DNA of 64,000 nucleotides from Treponema bryantii (GTDB taxonomy: Bacteria; Spirochaetota; Spirochaetia; Treponematales; Treponemataceae), in the NCBI GenBank assembly GCA_015061465.1, contig SUWN01000003.1:1-64000 (forward strand), given 5' to 3'. The position numbers and the translations under genes are program-made. This document shows, piece by piece, positions 7,982 through 17,142 of this stretch (position 1 is its first letter; every line of letters starts with the position of its first letter). The notes beneath the pieces were generated by a model. The model saw only the letters and a list, made by a program, of their open reading frames with translations. It was not told the DNA's origin and did not search any database.

Positions 7982-8266
7982 ATGAATGAAGAAGATATCA
8001 CTTCTATTGAGAACGAAGTCTTAAAGCGTCTCAAAACTTTTAGAGAAGAACGAAATATTTCACAATTAGAATTATCCTTACAATCTGGAGTTTCCCAAAA
8101 TATGATTACCTACATTGAAACAGGAAAACGAACTCCGACTTTACGAACATTGATTAAATTATGTGAAGCACTTAAAATATCACCTGCAAAACTTTTTGAA
8201 GAAGATAATAAAGAAAAAGAGAAAGCAAAAGAATCAATTATTGAATTAGTAAAAAAATATATGTAA
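7982..8266 (+). CDS. XRE-family helix-turn-helix regulator
   Basis: 94 residues. Residues about 13-68 form a complete HTH_XRE domain: LKTFREERNISQLELSLQSGVS, then ITYIETGKRTPTLRTLIKLCEALKISPAKLFEE. A charged C-terminal helix may dimerise. There is no obvious ribosome binding site before the ATG, so a leaderless or weakly translated message is possible. It is divergent from the lipoprotein/CsgG/SUMF1 run and close to a perfect palindrome, the usual arrangement for an autoregulated local repressor. Target genes are inferred only from position. Confidence 0.85.
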   Translation: MNEEDITSIENEVLKRLKTFREERNISQLELSLQSGVSQNMITYIETGKRTPTLRTLIKLCEALKISPAKLFEEDNKEKEKAKESIIELVKKYM

Positions 8267-8278
8267 TCTCTAAAATAA

Positions 8279-10147
8279 CTATCTTCCAATTAACGCAATA
8301 TTTCCGCAGACGATGCCGTATTTATCAAAAACAAAGTCGTTGAGCATAATTGCGGCGTCTTCAAATGCGATTGCGTTGTTATTTCTGATGTATGCACTCA
8401 ATTCTGGAGTTGCTTCTCTTACAGAAAGTCGATTTGCCAAATGAACAAAATAAGAAGCAACGTTGCTCAAAGGTTGTTGCATAATATACGCCATAAATTC
8501 ATTTTGCATAAGATACAAATCATCTTGGCTATAACTTAAACCTGGTTGAGAATTAAAATAATCTGACAAAAATTGTAAAGATTTTGGCTCCATTGTAAAA
8601 TAAACTGCGGCAACATAATTACGGAATTCTTCGTCAGCAAAAAACAATGTGTGCCATCCTTCGTGAGCCAAAAATGTTGTTCTAAGCCACGCGGCAGATT
8701 CCTGACTCAACGAAACAATTCCGCCCTGCCCTGCTTTTACTTTTTGCCCGTCAGGAAGCAAGATTCCGTTGTATAACAAAATCAATTTTAAATCTTCTTC
8801 CTCTTTATTCAACGTAAAGTTCAAATCGTAAGCTTTATTAAAAAAGTTTGCTAAAGATTCTGGACTATAATCGTGAGCGTTGTATCCGTGTTTGCCTTCC
8901 AACTGATGATTTGTAAGAAGAGTTCCTCTGTAGCCCGCTTTTTCTACAAAATACGCTAGTCTTGTAAAAAATCTATCTTGCACGCCATAATCTTTTGTGT
9001 CAAAAAATAAAATATTTGGAAATCTATCCCACTGAAAAACTTCATAATCAGGATGACGCCAATTATCTTTTTTATATTTTAAAATTAATCCAGGTTCAAT
9101 TTTTATAGGATTCAAAACAACATCCTTACCAAAATCAGGAAGTTCTGGAGACGGAATTGCTTTTAGTAAAAATCGAGTGATACATTGTGGATTTTTAGAA
9201 ATTTCAACTTTTGTAAAAGGAGTTTTTAGCGCAGATGAAGGAATTGTTAATTCATCAGCATTTTTTACATTTTTTACACTGAGTTTTTCGCTTTCAAAAA
9301 CAATTTGCGAAGTTACAATTTGTTCCAAAGTTGATTGAAATTCTTCTTGCGAACTTAAACCAACAACAAATTGTGGCATTAATTGATTTTTAGAATTTTC
9401 TACAGAAAAAACAAAAGGAGCGCCTGAAAAATCTACACTTTGGCAAGAAAAATCAATAATTCCACCATTTGAAGCAAACGCCCACAAAGGAACTTCTGCC
9501 GATTTATCAAACCCAATCACACTTGGCAAAGTTGCAGCTGCCAAAATTTGACATTCTAAAGAAGAATAAACAAAAAATCCTACAGGAAGTTCTGCTTTCA
9601 TTCTTTCTTCAATTTTTGGTAACTTTGGAATTGCAAATGAAATATCAAAAGTTTGTTTTCCACTTTGAATTGCATCATAAAGATTGCATTTTACTAATTT
9701 ACGTTCTGAATCAACATATTCTTTCTTTTTAGATTCCAAATCGCTTTGATACAAAAATCCAACGTAGAGCGGAAAATCATTTTGAGAAAGAAGCATTTCA
9801 ACTTGTTTTTTACTTGGACGAACATTCAATCGAACAACAACAGACGCGTTTTGATTTTCTTGATAAATTTTTAAAATTTGGTCTTTTTGTTCATCAGAAA
9901 ATTTATAATTTGCATAGCCGCTTTTTTTTATTTTTCCGTTATGAGCCGCCCCGTTTAATGCGATTAATTTTTCAGTAGGATTTGGTTGTGCATATTCTAA
10001 ATTTATTGAAGCGACTTTTCTTCCTGAAGCAATCAAACAAACAAGAACCACATCTACAAGAATAAAAACAAATAGCGAAATTAATAAAATCTTTTGAACT
10101 TTTGTCAATTTTTTACAAAAATCTTTTATCTTGTTTATAAAATTCAT
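8279..10147 (-). CDS. Membrane-anchored putative zinc metallopeptidase of unknown family
   Basis: 622 residues. A single transmembrane helix near residues 18-40 follows a basic cytoplasmic start, placing the bulk outside the inner membrane. Near residue 495 the motif FLAHEGWHTLFF is a zincin HExxH signature, and a downstream NEFMAYIMQQ offers a Glu as a possible third ligand. Residues 50-330 are beta-rich and unrecognised. The protein has no close named relative I can place; a periplasmic peptidase role is inferred from the motif. It ends 12 bp from the convergent XRE gene and its start is close to the divergent gene at 10200. Confidence 0.6.
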   Translation of the reverse strand: MNFINKIKDFCKKLTKVQKILLISLFVFILVDVVLVCLIASGRKVASINLEYAQPNPTEKLIALNGAAHNGKIKKSGYANYKFSDEQKDQILKIYQENQNASVVVRLNVRPSKKQVEMLLSQNDFPLYVGFLYQSDLESKKKEYVDSERKLVKCNLYDAIQSGKQTFDISFAIPKLPKIEERMKAELPVGFFVYSSLECQILAAATLPSVIGFDKSAEVPLWAFASNGGIIDFSCQSVDFSGAPFVFSVENSKNQLMPQFVVGLSSQEEFQSTLEQIVTSQIVFESEKLSVKNVKNADELTIPSSALKTPFTKVEISKNPQCITRFLLKAIPSPELPDFGKDVVLNPIKIEPGLILKYKKDNWRHPDYEVFQWDRFPNILFFDTKDYGVQDRFFTRLAYFVEKAGYRGTLLTNHQLEGKHGYNAHDYSPESLANFFNKAYDLNFTLNKEEEDLKLILLYNGILLPDGQKVKAGQGGIVSLSQESAAWLRTTFLAHEGWHTLFFADEEFRNYVAAVYFTMEPKSLQFLSDYFNSQPGLSYSQDDLYLMQNEFMAYIMQQPLSNVASYFVHLANRLSVREATPELSAYIRNNNAIAFEDAAIMLNDFVFDKYGIVCGNIALIGR

Positions 10148-10199
10148 TCAAATACCTCTGACAGTATATTATTTTATCAAAAATCAATATAATTACAAT

Positions 10200-10667
10200 A
10201 TGAAAGTAATCATTCCGCACCAAACTGAAGAATTAAAAATCATTCACGCTCAAAAACTCATTATTCAAAATTTGAATGTTTCTTCTCCGTTTTTGTACGC
10301 GCGTTCTCCATTGTGGATTGATTCATTTTTTGACGATGAATTGCCTTTAAAATCACAAATTAAACTTATAACAAAAATAACAATAAATCCGCCCAAAATT
10401 ACACAAAATCTTAAAAAAAACGAAAATCTTATTTATTGCGATGTTCAAATTCAGTTAAAAGATTCTGTTATCAATTCCAAACTTGAATTATGCAATTTGC
10501 TCCAAAATATAACAAATGATGATTTTTCTTCTATTAATAAGCAATTTTTGCAAGTCGATTTTTCAGATTTTCCATCCCACTTAAAAATTTTCAGACTTGG
10601 TGAACTTCAACATTTACAAAAAAATTCAATTGCAATTAGCGACTTTTGTTGGTGTAAACTACGTTGA
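10200..10667 (+). CDS. Hypothetical protein upstream of the class A PBP
   Basis: 155 residues from the ATG at 10200; an in-frame ATG at 10131 lies inside the divergent gene and is less likely. The protein has no signal peptide or transmembrane helix and alternates predicted strands and helices (MKVIIPHQTEELKI, SPFLYARSPLWIDSFF, LIYCDVQIQLKDS). No family recognised. It ends 32 bp before the PBP gene and may be co-transcribed with it. Confidence 0.6.
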   Translation: MKVIIPHQTEELKIIHAQKLIIQNLNVSSPFLYARSPLWIDSFFDDELPLKSQIKLITKITINPPKITQNLKKNENLIYCDVQIQLKDSVINSKLELCNLLQNITNDDFSSINKQFLQVDFSDFPSHLKIFRLGELQHLQKNSIAISDFCWCKLR

Positions 10668-10699
10668 TGTTATGTTTTTTTTTCTATATACTATAAGTT

Positions 10700-13267
10700 A
10701 TGGTTAAAATTAAGAAATCATTTATTGTGATTATCAGCCTTTTTGTTTTGTTTTCAGTTCTTTTAGGAATGGGAATTGGCTGGTGTCTTTCAGAAACAAA
10801 GAATATTATTAATTCAGAATATATTACAGAATTCAATACAGCGTTACCTACAAAACTTTTAGATATTAATGGTGAATTAATCACGGAATTTGCTTCGGAC
10901 GAAAAACGTGAAATCATCTCTTACCAAAAATTGCCACAACATCTAATCGACGCGCTCATCACCCGTGAAGACAGAATTTTCTTTTCTCACAACGGATTTA
11001 GTTTTAAAGCTGTGATGCGCGCAATCGTTGGTAAGCTTACAGGAAAATCCCTCGGTGGTGGTTCAACTTTAACACAACAAATTGCCGGAACTCTCTACTG
11101 CGACAGAACAGAAATGTCTATCAAACGTAAAATCAAAGAATTGTGGTGGGCAATTCAAATGGAACGTCGCTATTCTAAAAATGAAATTCTTGAATTATAT
11201 TTGAACAAGATTTATTTTGGTGGCGGAACTTACGGTGTAAACGCTGCTTCAAAATATTATTTTGGTCACGATGCAACTCATATTTCGCCAGCAGAATCTG
11301 CAATCCTTGTAATTCAACTTTCAAACCCAGCTTACTACAATCCGTTTGACCACACAAATAGAGCGATGGACAGACAGAAGAACGTTTTAACAGCAATGAT
11401 TGATTCAGGATTTATCACAAAAGAAGAAGCCGATACTTCATTTGATGATTTCTGGGCAAATTTTGACTACACAAGAACAAGTTCATCTGCATATATGTTG
11501 CGTGAAGATAAAGCACCTTGGTTTAGTGAATATGTGCGACGTGAATTAGGAAATATGATTTATGGTTCGGACGATATTTACACAAGTGGATTTACAGTAA
11601 ATACAACTCTTAATCTTGAACATCAACAATATGCTCAAGAAATTATGACAAAATATATTGAACAGGCAAACACAAAATATCAAAAAGAACAATCAAACCG
11701 CCAGAATGACGCATTTAGTAAATACGTTCCTCTTACAGAAATGCTTGCTCTTATGTTCAATATTCCGGGGTTAAAAGTAAGCGAACAACGTTCAGAATTT
11801 ATTGCAAATCAGACTTTCACAAACGAAATAAATCCTGTTTTGGATATTGTTTCTTTGATGTGTGGAATTGATTCATTAAAAATTGGTGTTGTAAATAAAG
11901 CAACTGCCGATTCCAAAAAAGCAGATAAACGAACAACAATCGAAGGAACAATGATTGCACTTGAAAACGACACTGGTTACATCGATGTTCTTGTTGGTGG
12001 TAGCAAGTTTGACAAAGAAAATGAATTTATCCGTGCGGTTCAAGCTAGGGTTCAGCCAGGTTCTACATTCAAACCTCTTTATTATTCAGCTGCAATCGAT
12101 TCTAAAAAATTTACACCAACTTCTCAAATTTCGGACACACCAGTTGTATTCAAAACAGCTGATGGAAAACCATATATTCCAACAAACTATTTGGGAGAAT
12201 GGATGGGAAGCGTTTCTTTGTATTATGCCCTCACTCGCTCTATGAACGTTCCTTCCTTAAATATTCTTGACGGAATTGGTTTTGACGCTGCAATTAATAG
12301 AGCCGTTGCTTTGTTAGGTATTCCAAGTGAAGAATTAGATTCACGTGGATTTGTTCCTGGTTATCCAATTGGTTTAGGTGTTTGTTCAGTTCGTCCAATA
12401 GAAATGGCACGTGCTTATGCGGTTTTTGCTAACGGTGGAAAAGAAGTAACTCCTATTGCAATCAGAACAGTAGAAGACAAAAACGGAAATATCAAATTTA
12501 ATCCAGAATTAGAAATTAGACAAAAACAACAAGCAAAAGGTGAAAAGATTCAAGTTATTTCTCCTCAAAATGCTTTTGTTATGACAAAACTTTTGGAACA
12601 AACTGTAAATGGAGGCGGAACTCTTTGGCGCCAAAAATGGAAGTTTGAATACAAAAACGATGAAGGCAAAAAATACGTAATGCCAGCGGCAGGAAAAACA
12701 GGTACAACACAAAACTGGGCTGATGCTTGGACTTGTGGTTTTACTCCATATTACACAGCAGCTTTGTGGTTTGGATTTGACAACGGCGGTCAATCTTTGG
12801 GTGTAAATTTAACAGGTGCAACACTTGCCGGTCACGCTTGGGGTGATTACTTTAGAAAAATACACGAAAATTTAATTCCAAAACCTTTCCCACAACCTTT
12901 GACTGGTGTAATTGAAGCGACAGTTTGTTCTACAAGTGGAATGATTCTTACAGATGCGTGTGGTGATCATAAAACAACACAATGGTTCATAGAAGGAACA
13001 CAACCAACAGAACTTTGTCCAACTCATTCAAATCAAACAGGTTCGATTATTGGAATTGCCCGTTTGGAAAAAGAAATGATAAAATCAGGATTGCGTTCTA
13101 CATTTGAATATGACACTACTCCGCTTACTTTAAATTTTGACTTTTTACAAGCTGGTTATATATTTGAAGAAGAAGAAAAAACTGATTTGGAAAGTATAGA
13201 AGAAGAACCTCAAACTTCTTTTGTAGACAACACAAAAGATTACGATTACAACTATTTAATGGAATAG
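10700..13267 (+). CDS. Class A penicillin-binding protein (bifunctional peptidoglycan glycosyltransferase/transpeptidase)
   Basis: 855 residues. A transmembrane helix (7-29) anchors the protein in the inner membrane. The GT51 glycosyltransferase domain shows TREDRIFFSHNG near residue 92, GGGSTLTQQIAG near 118-129 and the ELYLNKIYFGGGTYGV segment. The transpeptidase domain has S455-T-F-K458 (nucleophile Ser455), S514-M-N516 and K666-T-G668. It polymerises and cross-links peptidoglycan from lipid II in the periplasm. The acidic C-terminal tail after residue 820 is extra. The ParB-domain gene follows 7 bp later. All catalytic motifs are intact. Confidence 0.95.
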   Translation: MVKIKKSFIVIISLFVLFSVLLGMGIGWCLSETKNIINSEYITEFNTALPTKLLDINGELITEFASDEKREIISYQKLPQHLIDALITREDRIFFSHNGFSFKAVMRAIVGKLTGKSLGGGSTLTQQIAGTLYCDRTEMSIKRKIKELWWAIQMERRYSKNEILELYLNKIYFGGGTYGVNAASKYYFGHDATHISPAESAILVIQLSNPAYYNPFDHTNRAMDRQKNVLTAMIDSGFITKEEADTSFDDFWANFDYTRTSSSAYMLREDKAPWFSEYVRRELGNMIYGSDDIYTSGFTVNTTLNLEHQQYAQEIMTKYIEQANTKYQKEQSNRQNDAFSKYVPLTEMLALMFNIPGLKVSEQRSEFIANQTFTNEINPVLDIVSLMCGIDSLKIGVVNKATADSKKADKRTTIEGTMIALENDTGYIDVLVGGSKFDKENEFIRAVQARVQPGSTFKPLYYSAAIDSKKFTPTSQISDTPVVFKTADGKPYIPTNYLGEWMGSVSLYYALTRSMNVPSLNILDGIGFDAAINRAVALLGIPSEELDSRGFVPGYPIGLGVCSVRPIEMARAYAVFANGGKEVTPIAIRTVEDKNGNIKFNPELEIRQKQQAKGEKIQVISPQNAFVMTKLLEQTVNGGGTLWRQKWKFEYKNDEGKKYVMPAAGKTGTTQNWADAWTCGFTPYYTAALWFGFDNGGQSLGVNLTGATLAGHAWGDYFRKIHENLIPKPFPQPLTGVIEATVCSTSGMILTDACGDHKTTQWFIEGTQPTELCPTHSNQTGSIIGIARLEKEMIKSGLRSTFEYDTTPLTLNFDFLQAGYIFEEEEKTDLESIEEEPQTSFVDNTKDYDYNYLME

Positions 13268-13274
13268 AGGAAGA

Positions 13275-13682
13275 ATGTTAGTACCAATTAAAGATATAAA
13301 AATCAAACGCAGAGTAAGAAAAGATTTAGGCAACCTCGATGATTTAAAAGACAGTTTAAGATTGTACGGCTTGATGAATCCAATTACTTTGAACAGCAAA
13401 TATGAATTGATTGCTGGAGAAAGACGACTTCAAGCCGCAATTGCAATTGGTTGGACAAACATAAACGCAAATATAATCGACAATTTAAGTGAAGTTGAAC
13501 AATTAGAAATGGAACTTGAAGAAAACAATCAACGTAAAGAATTCACTGACCAAGAATTGTTAGAAGGTTACAAACGTTTAGAACGCTTAAGAAATCCATC
13601 TTTCTTTTACAAAATCTTTTTATTCTTCAAACGTCTTTGGGAAAAAATCAAAGAATTTTTTGAATCAAGAAGAAAGAAATAA
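13275..13682 (+). CDS. Short ParB/sulfiredoxin-like N-terminal-domain protein
   Basis: 135 residues. Residues 1-75 match the ParB N-terminal fold: VPIKDIKIKRRVRKDLGNLD, SLRLYGLMNPITL, and the signature ELIAGERRLQAAIAIGW, which in ParB proteins forms the CTP/nuclease-like pocket. There is no central HTH and no dimer domain. The last 35 residues (FYKIFLFFKRLWEKIKEFFESRRKK region) form a very amphipathic basic/aromatic helix that could bind membrane. It is coupled to the PBP gene, so it is probably not the chromosome-segregation ParB. A role near the cell wall or membrane is speculative. Confidence 0.75.
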   Translation: MLVPIKDIKIKRRVRKDLGNLDDLKDSLRLYGLMNPITLNSKYELIAGERRLQAAIAIGWTNINANIIDNLSEVEQLEMELEENNQRKEFTDQELLEGYKRLERLRNPSFFYKIFLFFKRLWEKIKEFFESRRKK

Positions 13683-13754
13683 TCCTAGGATTAAATTAAA
13701 CAATTAAAAACAAAGAATTAATAAAAACAATTTAATATTGCTCCCGCATACGTA

Positions 13755-13860
13755 GGCTGGTTCAAAACCGCTCGATAACTCGCTACACGCTGCTTGTGGT
13801 ATAGAAACTATAGAACTAGCCACGCAGTGGCTGCCATAAGCAGAGTGTTTTTGACCAACC
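13755..13860. repeat. Folded imperfect palindrome (possible structured RNA or MITE-like element)
   Basis: This is the main content of the 505-bp gene-free stretch 13683-14188. Outer arms 13755-13768 and 13847-13860 pair at 12 of 14 positions. Inner arms 13790-13801 and 13832-13843 pair along all 12 positions with two G-T wobbles. The centre holds two more hairpins: TATAG/CTATA around 13800-13812 and AGCCAC/GTGGCT at 13818-13832. The result is a branched, cloverleaf-like fold. A T-run follows at 13884-13890. It is not a tRNA or tmRNA that I can recognise. Confidence 0.55.
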
Positions 13861-14032
13861 TCCGTTTGCTCGCGCAAAATCTATTTTTTTAATAAACTAT
13901 TTATAAATGTTCAATTTATCTAAACAGGCGGAATTATCTAAAAAACGAACGTTGGTATATGTAAAATTCATTTAAAAATTTCGGGCAAATTCGATAAAGT
14001 AAACATATAAAAAAATACGTCTGAAAAAGGCG

Positions 14033-14093
14033 GAGTGAATGTTCGTGCTTTGCGTAGCATTGAGCCCGATAAAACTGTTCGATATATTCACTC
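14033..14093. repeat. Second palindrome in the gene-free stretch
   Basis: GAGTGAAT (14033-14040) and ATTCACTC (14086-14093) are exact 8-bp complements around 45 bases. It lies 170 bp after the branched palindrome and just before the terminator-like hairpin. Confidence 0.4.
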
Positions 14094-14107
14094 AAGCGAA
14101 GCGCGAG

Positions 14108-14153
14108 GGCTCTCGGCGGAGCATAAGTACGGTTATTCACGGGAGCCTTTTTT
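14108..14153 (+). terminator. Putative rho-independent terminator
   Basis: GGCTCTC (14108-14114) pairs with GGGAGCC (14141-14147, one G-T pair) and is followed by six T. It would end plus-strand transcripts coming from the PBP/ParB-domain genes, just before the convergent rlmJ gene. Confidence 0.5.
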
Positions 14154-14188
14154 GCTCGATGTTTATTTGTTATATGTTTAATTTAATC

Positions 14189-15091
14189 CTACATTATTTC
14201 TACTTCCACACTTCCGCTTCCATTTTGTCCCAAAATTTCTGCAACTTTTTCCATTGCAATTTGACTTGATTCTGGAAGTTTCCACGGATAATTAATTACG
14301 AGCATAGAACTTCCATATAAACGTGGTGGATTGTTTTTAGATAGATTTTGTAAATCAACTTCCTGATGAGAATCTTTTGTATTTACGCACAAACTGATGT
14401 TGCAAATTTCAACGTTGGGAGAAATCTTTTTTATTTTAGAAACAATGTTGTTTTTCATATTTTGAATTACATTATCACGATGGGCTAAAAGTGGATACCA
14501 CAAAAGAAAGATTCCATTTGTCCATTTTTTATAAACCGATGTAATTGCTTTTTCAACATTTTGATAATCACTTAATTCTTCGTAGCTTGGATCAATTAAA
14601 ACAGCGCCCCGTTTTATTTGTGGAGGTGTAAGGGCGTTTAGCATTTCAAATCCATTTCTATAATGAACATTTATATTTTTGTTTTTTGCCGATTCCGATT
14701 TGTAAATATTTTGCTTCAAAAATTCATATTCAGTAGGATGAAGTTCCGACAAAACTAACGTGCTGTTTTCTTTTAATTTGTTGCATTCAATTTCTGGAGA
14801 CCCGGGATACAAGGATTTTTCAAGATATTTTTGAACTAAATCTAAATACGAATTTAATTCTAGTGGTAATTCGTCTTTTTTTTGTAAAAGCAACTGAATT
14901 CCACTTTGAGCTTCACCTGTTTTTAAAATGCGATTATCCAACAAATCATAAATTCCACTTCCAGAATGTGTATCAAAAAAAATATATGGTTTATCTTTTT
15001 TGTTTAATGAATCTAAAACGTAAGTCAAAACAAAATGTTTTAAAACATCAGCATGATTTCCTGCGTGAAAAGCGTGTTGGTAACTGAGCAT
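14189..15091 (-). CDS. rlmJ: 23S rRNA (adenine2030-N6)-methyltransferase
   Basis: 300 residues, close to the usual RlmJ length. The N-terminus MLSYQHAFHAGNHADVLKH is the RlmJ/DUF519 signature, followed by the SAM-binding segment FFDTHSGSGIYDL. Motif IV reads VLIDPSYEE; the N6-adenine methyltransferase consensus is DPPY, so the second Pro is Ser, which may be a tolerated family variant. RlmJ methylates A2030 (E. coli numbering) of 23S rRNA. The gene starts 2 bp after the nadE stop codon and is probably co-transcribed with it. Confidence 0.9.
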   Translation of the reverse strand: MLSYQHAFHAGNHADVLKHFVLTYVLDSLNKKDKPYIFFDTHSGSGIYDLLDNRILKTGEAQSGIQLLLQKKDELPLELNSYLDLVQKYLEKSLYPGSPEIECNKLKENSTLVLSELHPTEYEFLKQNIYKSESAKNKNINVHYRNGFEMLNALTPPQIKRGAVLIDPSYEELSDYQNVEKAITSVYKKWTNGIFLLWYPLLAHRDNVIQNMKNNIVSKIKKISPNVEICNISLCVNTKDSHQEVDLQNLSKNNPPRLYGSSMLVINYPWKLPESSQIAMEKVAEILGQNGSGSVEVEIM

Positions 15092-15093
15092 TT

Positions 15094-17043
15094 TTATTCA
15101 CCTTTTTCCAATTCTTCTATTTCTTTGAGCCAAACATTTGCGCTTGAATCTGTTGGCATTGTCCAACTTCCTCTTGGAGACAAACTTCCAAAACCAACGC
15201 TTATTCCATCAGGCATACAAGAACGTTTGAATTGTTGTGTAAAAAATCTTCTATAAAATATTTTGAGCCATTTGATTTTTTCTGCGCGTGAATATTTTAA
15301 ATCTGATTGTTCTGCAAGAAACAAAATTTTTGAAGGTGAAAATCCATATTTTAAAACATAATACAAATAAAAATCGTGCAATTCATAGGGACCTACAAGA
15401 TTTTCTGTTTTTTGAGAAATATTTCCTTCTTCTGGAGGTAGCAATTCCGGGCTCACTGGAGTTTCCAAAATATCGATTAAAACATCGCCCAAATCGTTTT
15501 TGTTATTTGATTTTGCATCTTGAGCAAACCAATTTACCAAATAGCGCATGAAGGTTTTTGGAATTCCTGCATTTACACCATACATTGACATATGGTCGCC
15601 ATTGTAAGTACACCAACCAAGTGCCAATTCAGATAAATCGCCAGTTCCAATTACAATTCCGTTTATTTTATTTGCAAAATCCATCAAAACTTGTGTTCGT
15701 TCTCTCGCCTGTGAATTTTCGTAAGTTACATCATGAACTTTTTCATCCTGGCCAATATCCTGAAAATGCATTTTTACACTTTGCGAAATATTGATTTCTT
15801 TAAGAGTTGTGCCACATTCATTTGCAAGTTTACACGCATTATTATAAGTTCTGTCCGTTGTTCCAAAACATGGCATTGTAATTGAATAAATGGATTTTCT
15901 AGGCAAATTGCACAAATCAAAAGCCATTGTTGTAATTAATAAAGCCAATGTTGAATCCAATCCGCCAGAAAGTCCAATCACTGCACTTTTGCAATTTGTA
16001 TGTTTTAATCTTTTTGCCAAAGCATTTGCCTGCATTTTTACAACTTGCAAACATCGTTCATTACATTCATCAATATTTTGCGGAATAAATGGAGAAGAAG
16101 GAATTTTTCTGTCCAATTGTGGATTTTTTTTGTTTGAAATATCAACTTGAATTTTTAAGAAGGAATCTTTATCTTCATTTTGAGGAAAATCTTCAAACTG
16201 ATTTTTTTGTCGCTCTAAAGCTAAAAGTCCCACATCAATATCCGAATAAAGAATTTGATTTTCGTATAGATTTGATTCTGCCAAAAGTTCGCCGTTTTCG
16301 TAAATTAATTTGGAAGAAGAAAAAACGACTTCTTGTGTAGATTCCGCATTTGACGCAGAAGAAAACAAATATGCACAACAACATTTTTTACTTTGTGTTT
16401 GAATCATATTTTTTCTAAAATTCTGTCTGTCAATTTTTTCTGCATCTGCGGCAAGATTCACAATGATATTTGCACCGTTTTTTACTTGCAAAACAGATGG
16501 CGCATTCATCATAAATAAATCTTGTCCAAGTTCACATCCAACTGCAAAATCGGAATTTGTTTTATCAGTAAAAATAATGTTATTTCCAAAAGGAACATTT
16601 TGGATTTTTTCATCGATTGAAATATAAATATTTTGATTTTTAGAAAATTTGCTAAATTGTCTTGCCTGATTAAAAACGTCGTAAGAAAGAATATTTGATT
16701 TAGGAATAAAAGCCAAGATTTCACCTTTGTATAAAGCACACGCACAATCATAAAGGCAATTATTTACACTTAAAGGCAATCCTACAAAAATAAGCGCGTT
16801 TACAGATTTTGTATTTTTTGCAATGTATAACAAAGATTGAATTGCTTGATTTTGTAAAGTTTTTTGAAAAAATAAATCACCACAAGAAAAACCTGTTATG
16901 CTTAATTCTGGAAAAACAATCAAAGAAGCGCCTTTTTTATTTGCGTTCTTTACATTTAAAATAATTTGTTCTGCATTGTAAAAACAATCAGCAACAACTA
17001 AATCTGGCGATACACAAGCCACTTTAAAAAAATCATAATTCAT
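15094..17043 (-). CDS. nadE: Glutamine-dependent NAD+ synthetase
   Basis: 649 residues. The N-terminal nitrilase-type glutaminase domain (about 1-290) shows the catalytic Glu in IVFPELSITGFSCGD, a Lys in IPKSNIL and a Cys in FAVGCELGQDL. The C-terminal ATP-pyrophosphatase domain (about 330-640) shows the P-loop GLSGGLDSTLALL and IGTGDLSELALGWCTYNGDH. It amidates deamido-NAD with ammonia channelled from glutamine, the last step of NAD synthesis. It is divergent from the hybrid kinase gene. Confidence 0.95.
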   Translation of the reverse strand: MNYDFFKVACVSPDLVVADCFYNAEQIILNVKNANKKGASLIVFPELSITGFSCGDLFFQKTLQNQAIQSLLYIAKNTKSVNALIFVGLPLSVNNCLYDCACALYKGEILAFIPKSNILSYDVFNQARQFSKFSKNQNIYISIDEKIQNVPFGNNIIFTDKTNSDFAVGCELGQDLFMMNAPSVLQVKNGANIIVNLAADAEKIDRQNFRKNMIQTQSKKCCCAYLFSSASNAESTQEVVFSSSKLIYENGELLAESNLYENQILYSDIDVGLLALERQKNQFEDFPQNEDKDSFLKIQVDISNKKNPQLDRKIPSSPFIPQNIDECNERCLQVVKMQANALAKRLKHTNCKSAVIGLSGGLDSTLALLITTMAFDLCNLPRKSIYSITMPCFGTTDRTYNNACKLANECGTTLKEINISQSVKMHFQDIGQDEKVHDVTYENSQARERTQVLMDFANKINGIVIGTGDLSELALGWCTYNGDHMSMYGVNAGIPKTFMRYLVNWFAQDAKSNNKNDLGDVLIDILETPVSPELLPPEEGNISQKTENLVGPYELHDFYLYYVLKYGFSPSKILFLAEQSDLKYSRAEKIKWLKIFYRRFFTQQFKRSCMPDGISVGFGSLSPRGSWTMPTDSSANVWLKEIEELEKGE

Positions 17044-17091
17044 ATTTTTATCATACTATAAAATAAATAAAGTTGCGATATAAATAAAACC

Positions 17092-17116
17092 GTTTTATAA
17101 TGATATAATATAAAAC
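17092..17116. promoter_or_regulatory. Inverted repeat overlapping promoter-like sequence upstream of the hybrid kinase gene
   Basis: GTTTTATA (17092-17099) and TATAAAAC (17109-17116) are exact complements around TATAAT-like sequence, in the 99-bp gap between nadE and the kinase gene. It may be a promoter with an operator; A/T bias makes chance occurrence possible. Confidence 0.35.
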
Positions 17117-17142
17117 AATTTATTTTTATTTGAGAGCAAACA

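Noticed and set aside
13934-14269. Short reading frames in the gene-free stretch
   Set aside because: They overlap palindromes and the rlmJ gene and show no protein-like pattern.
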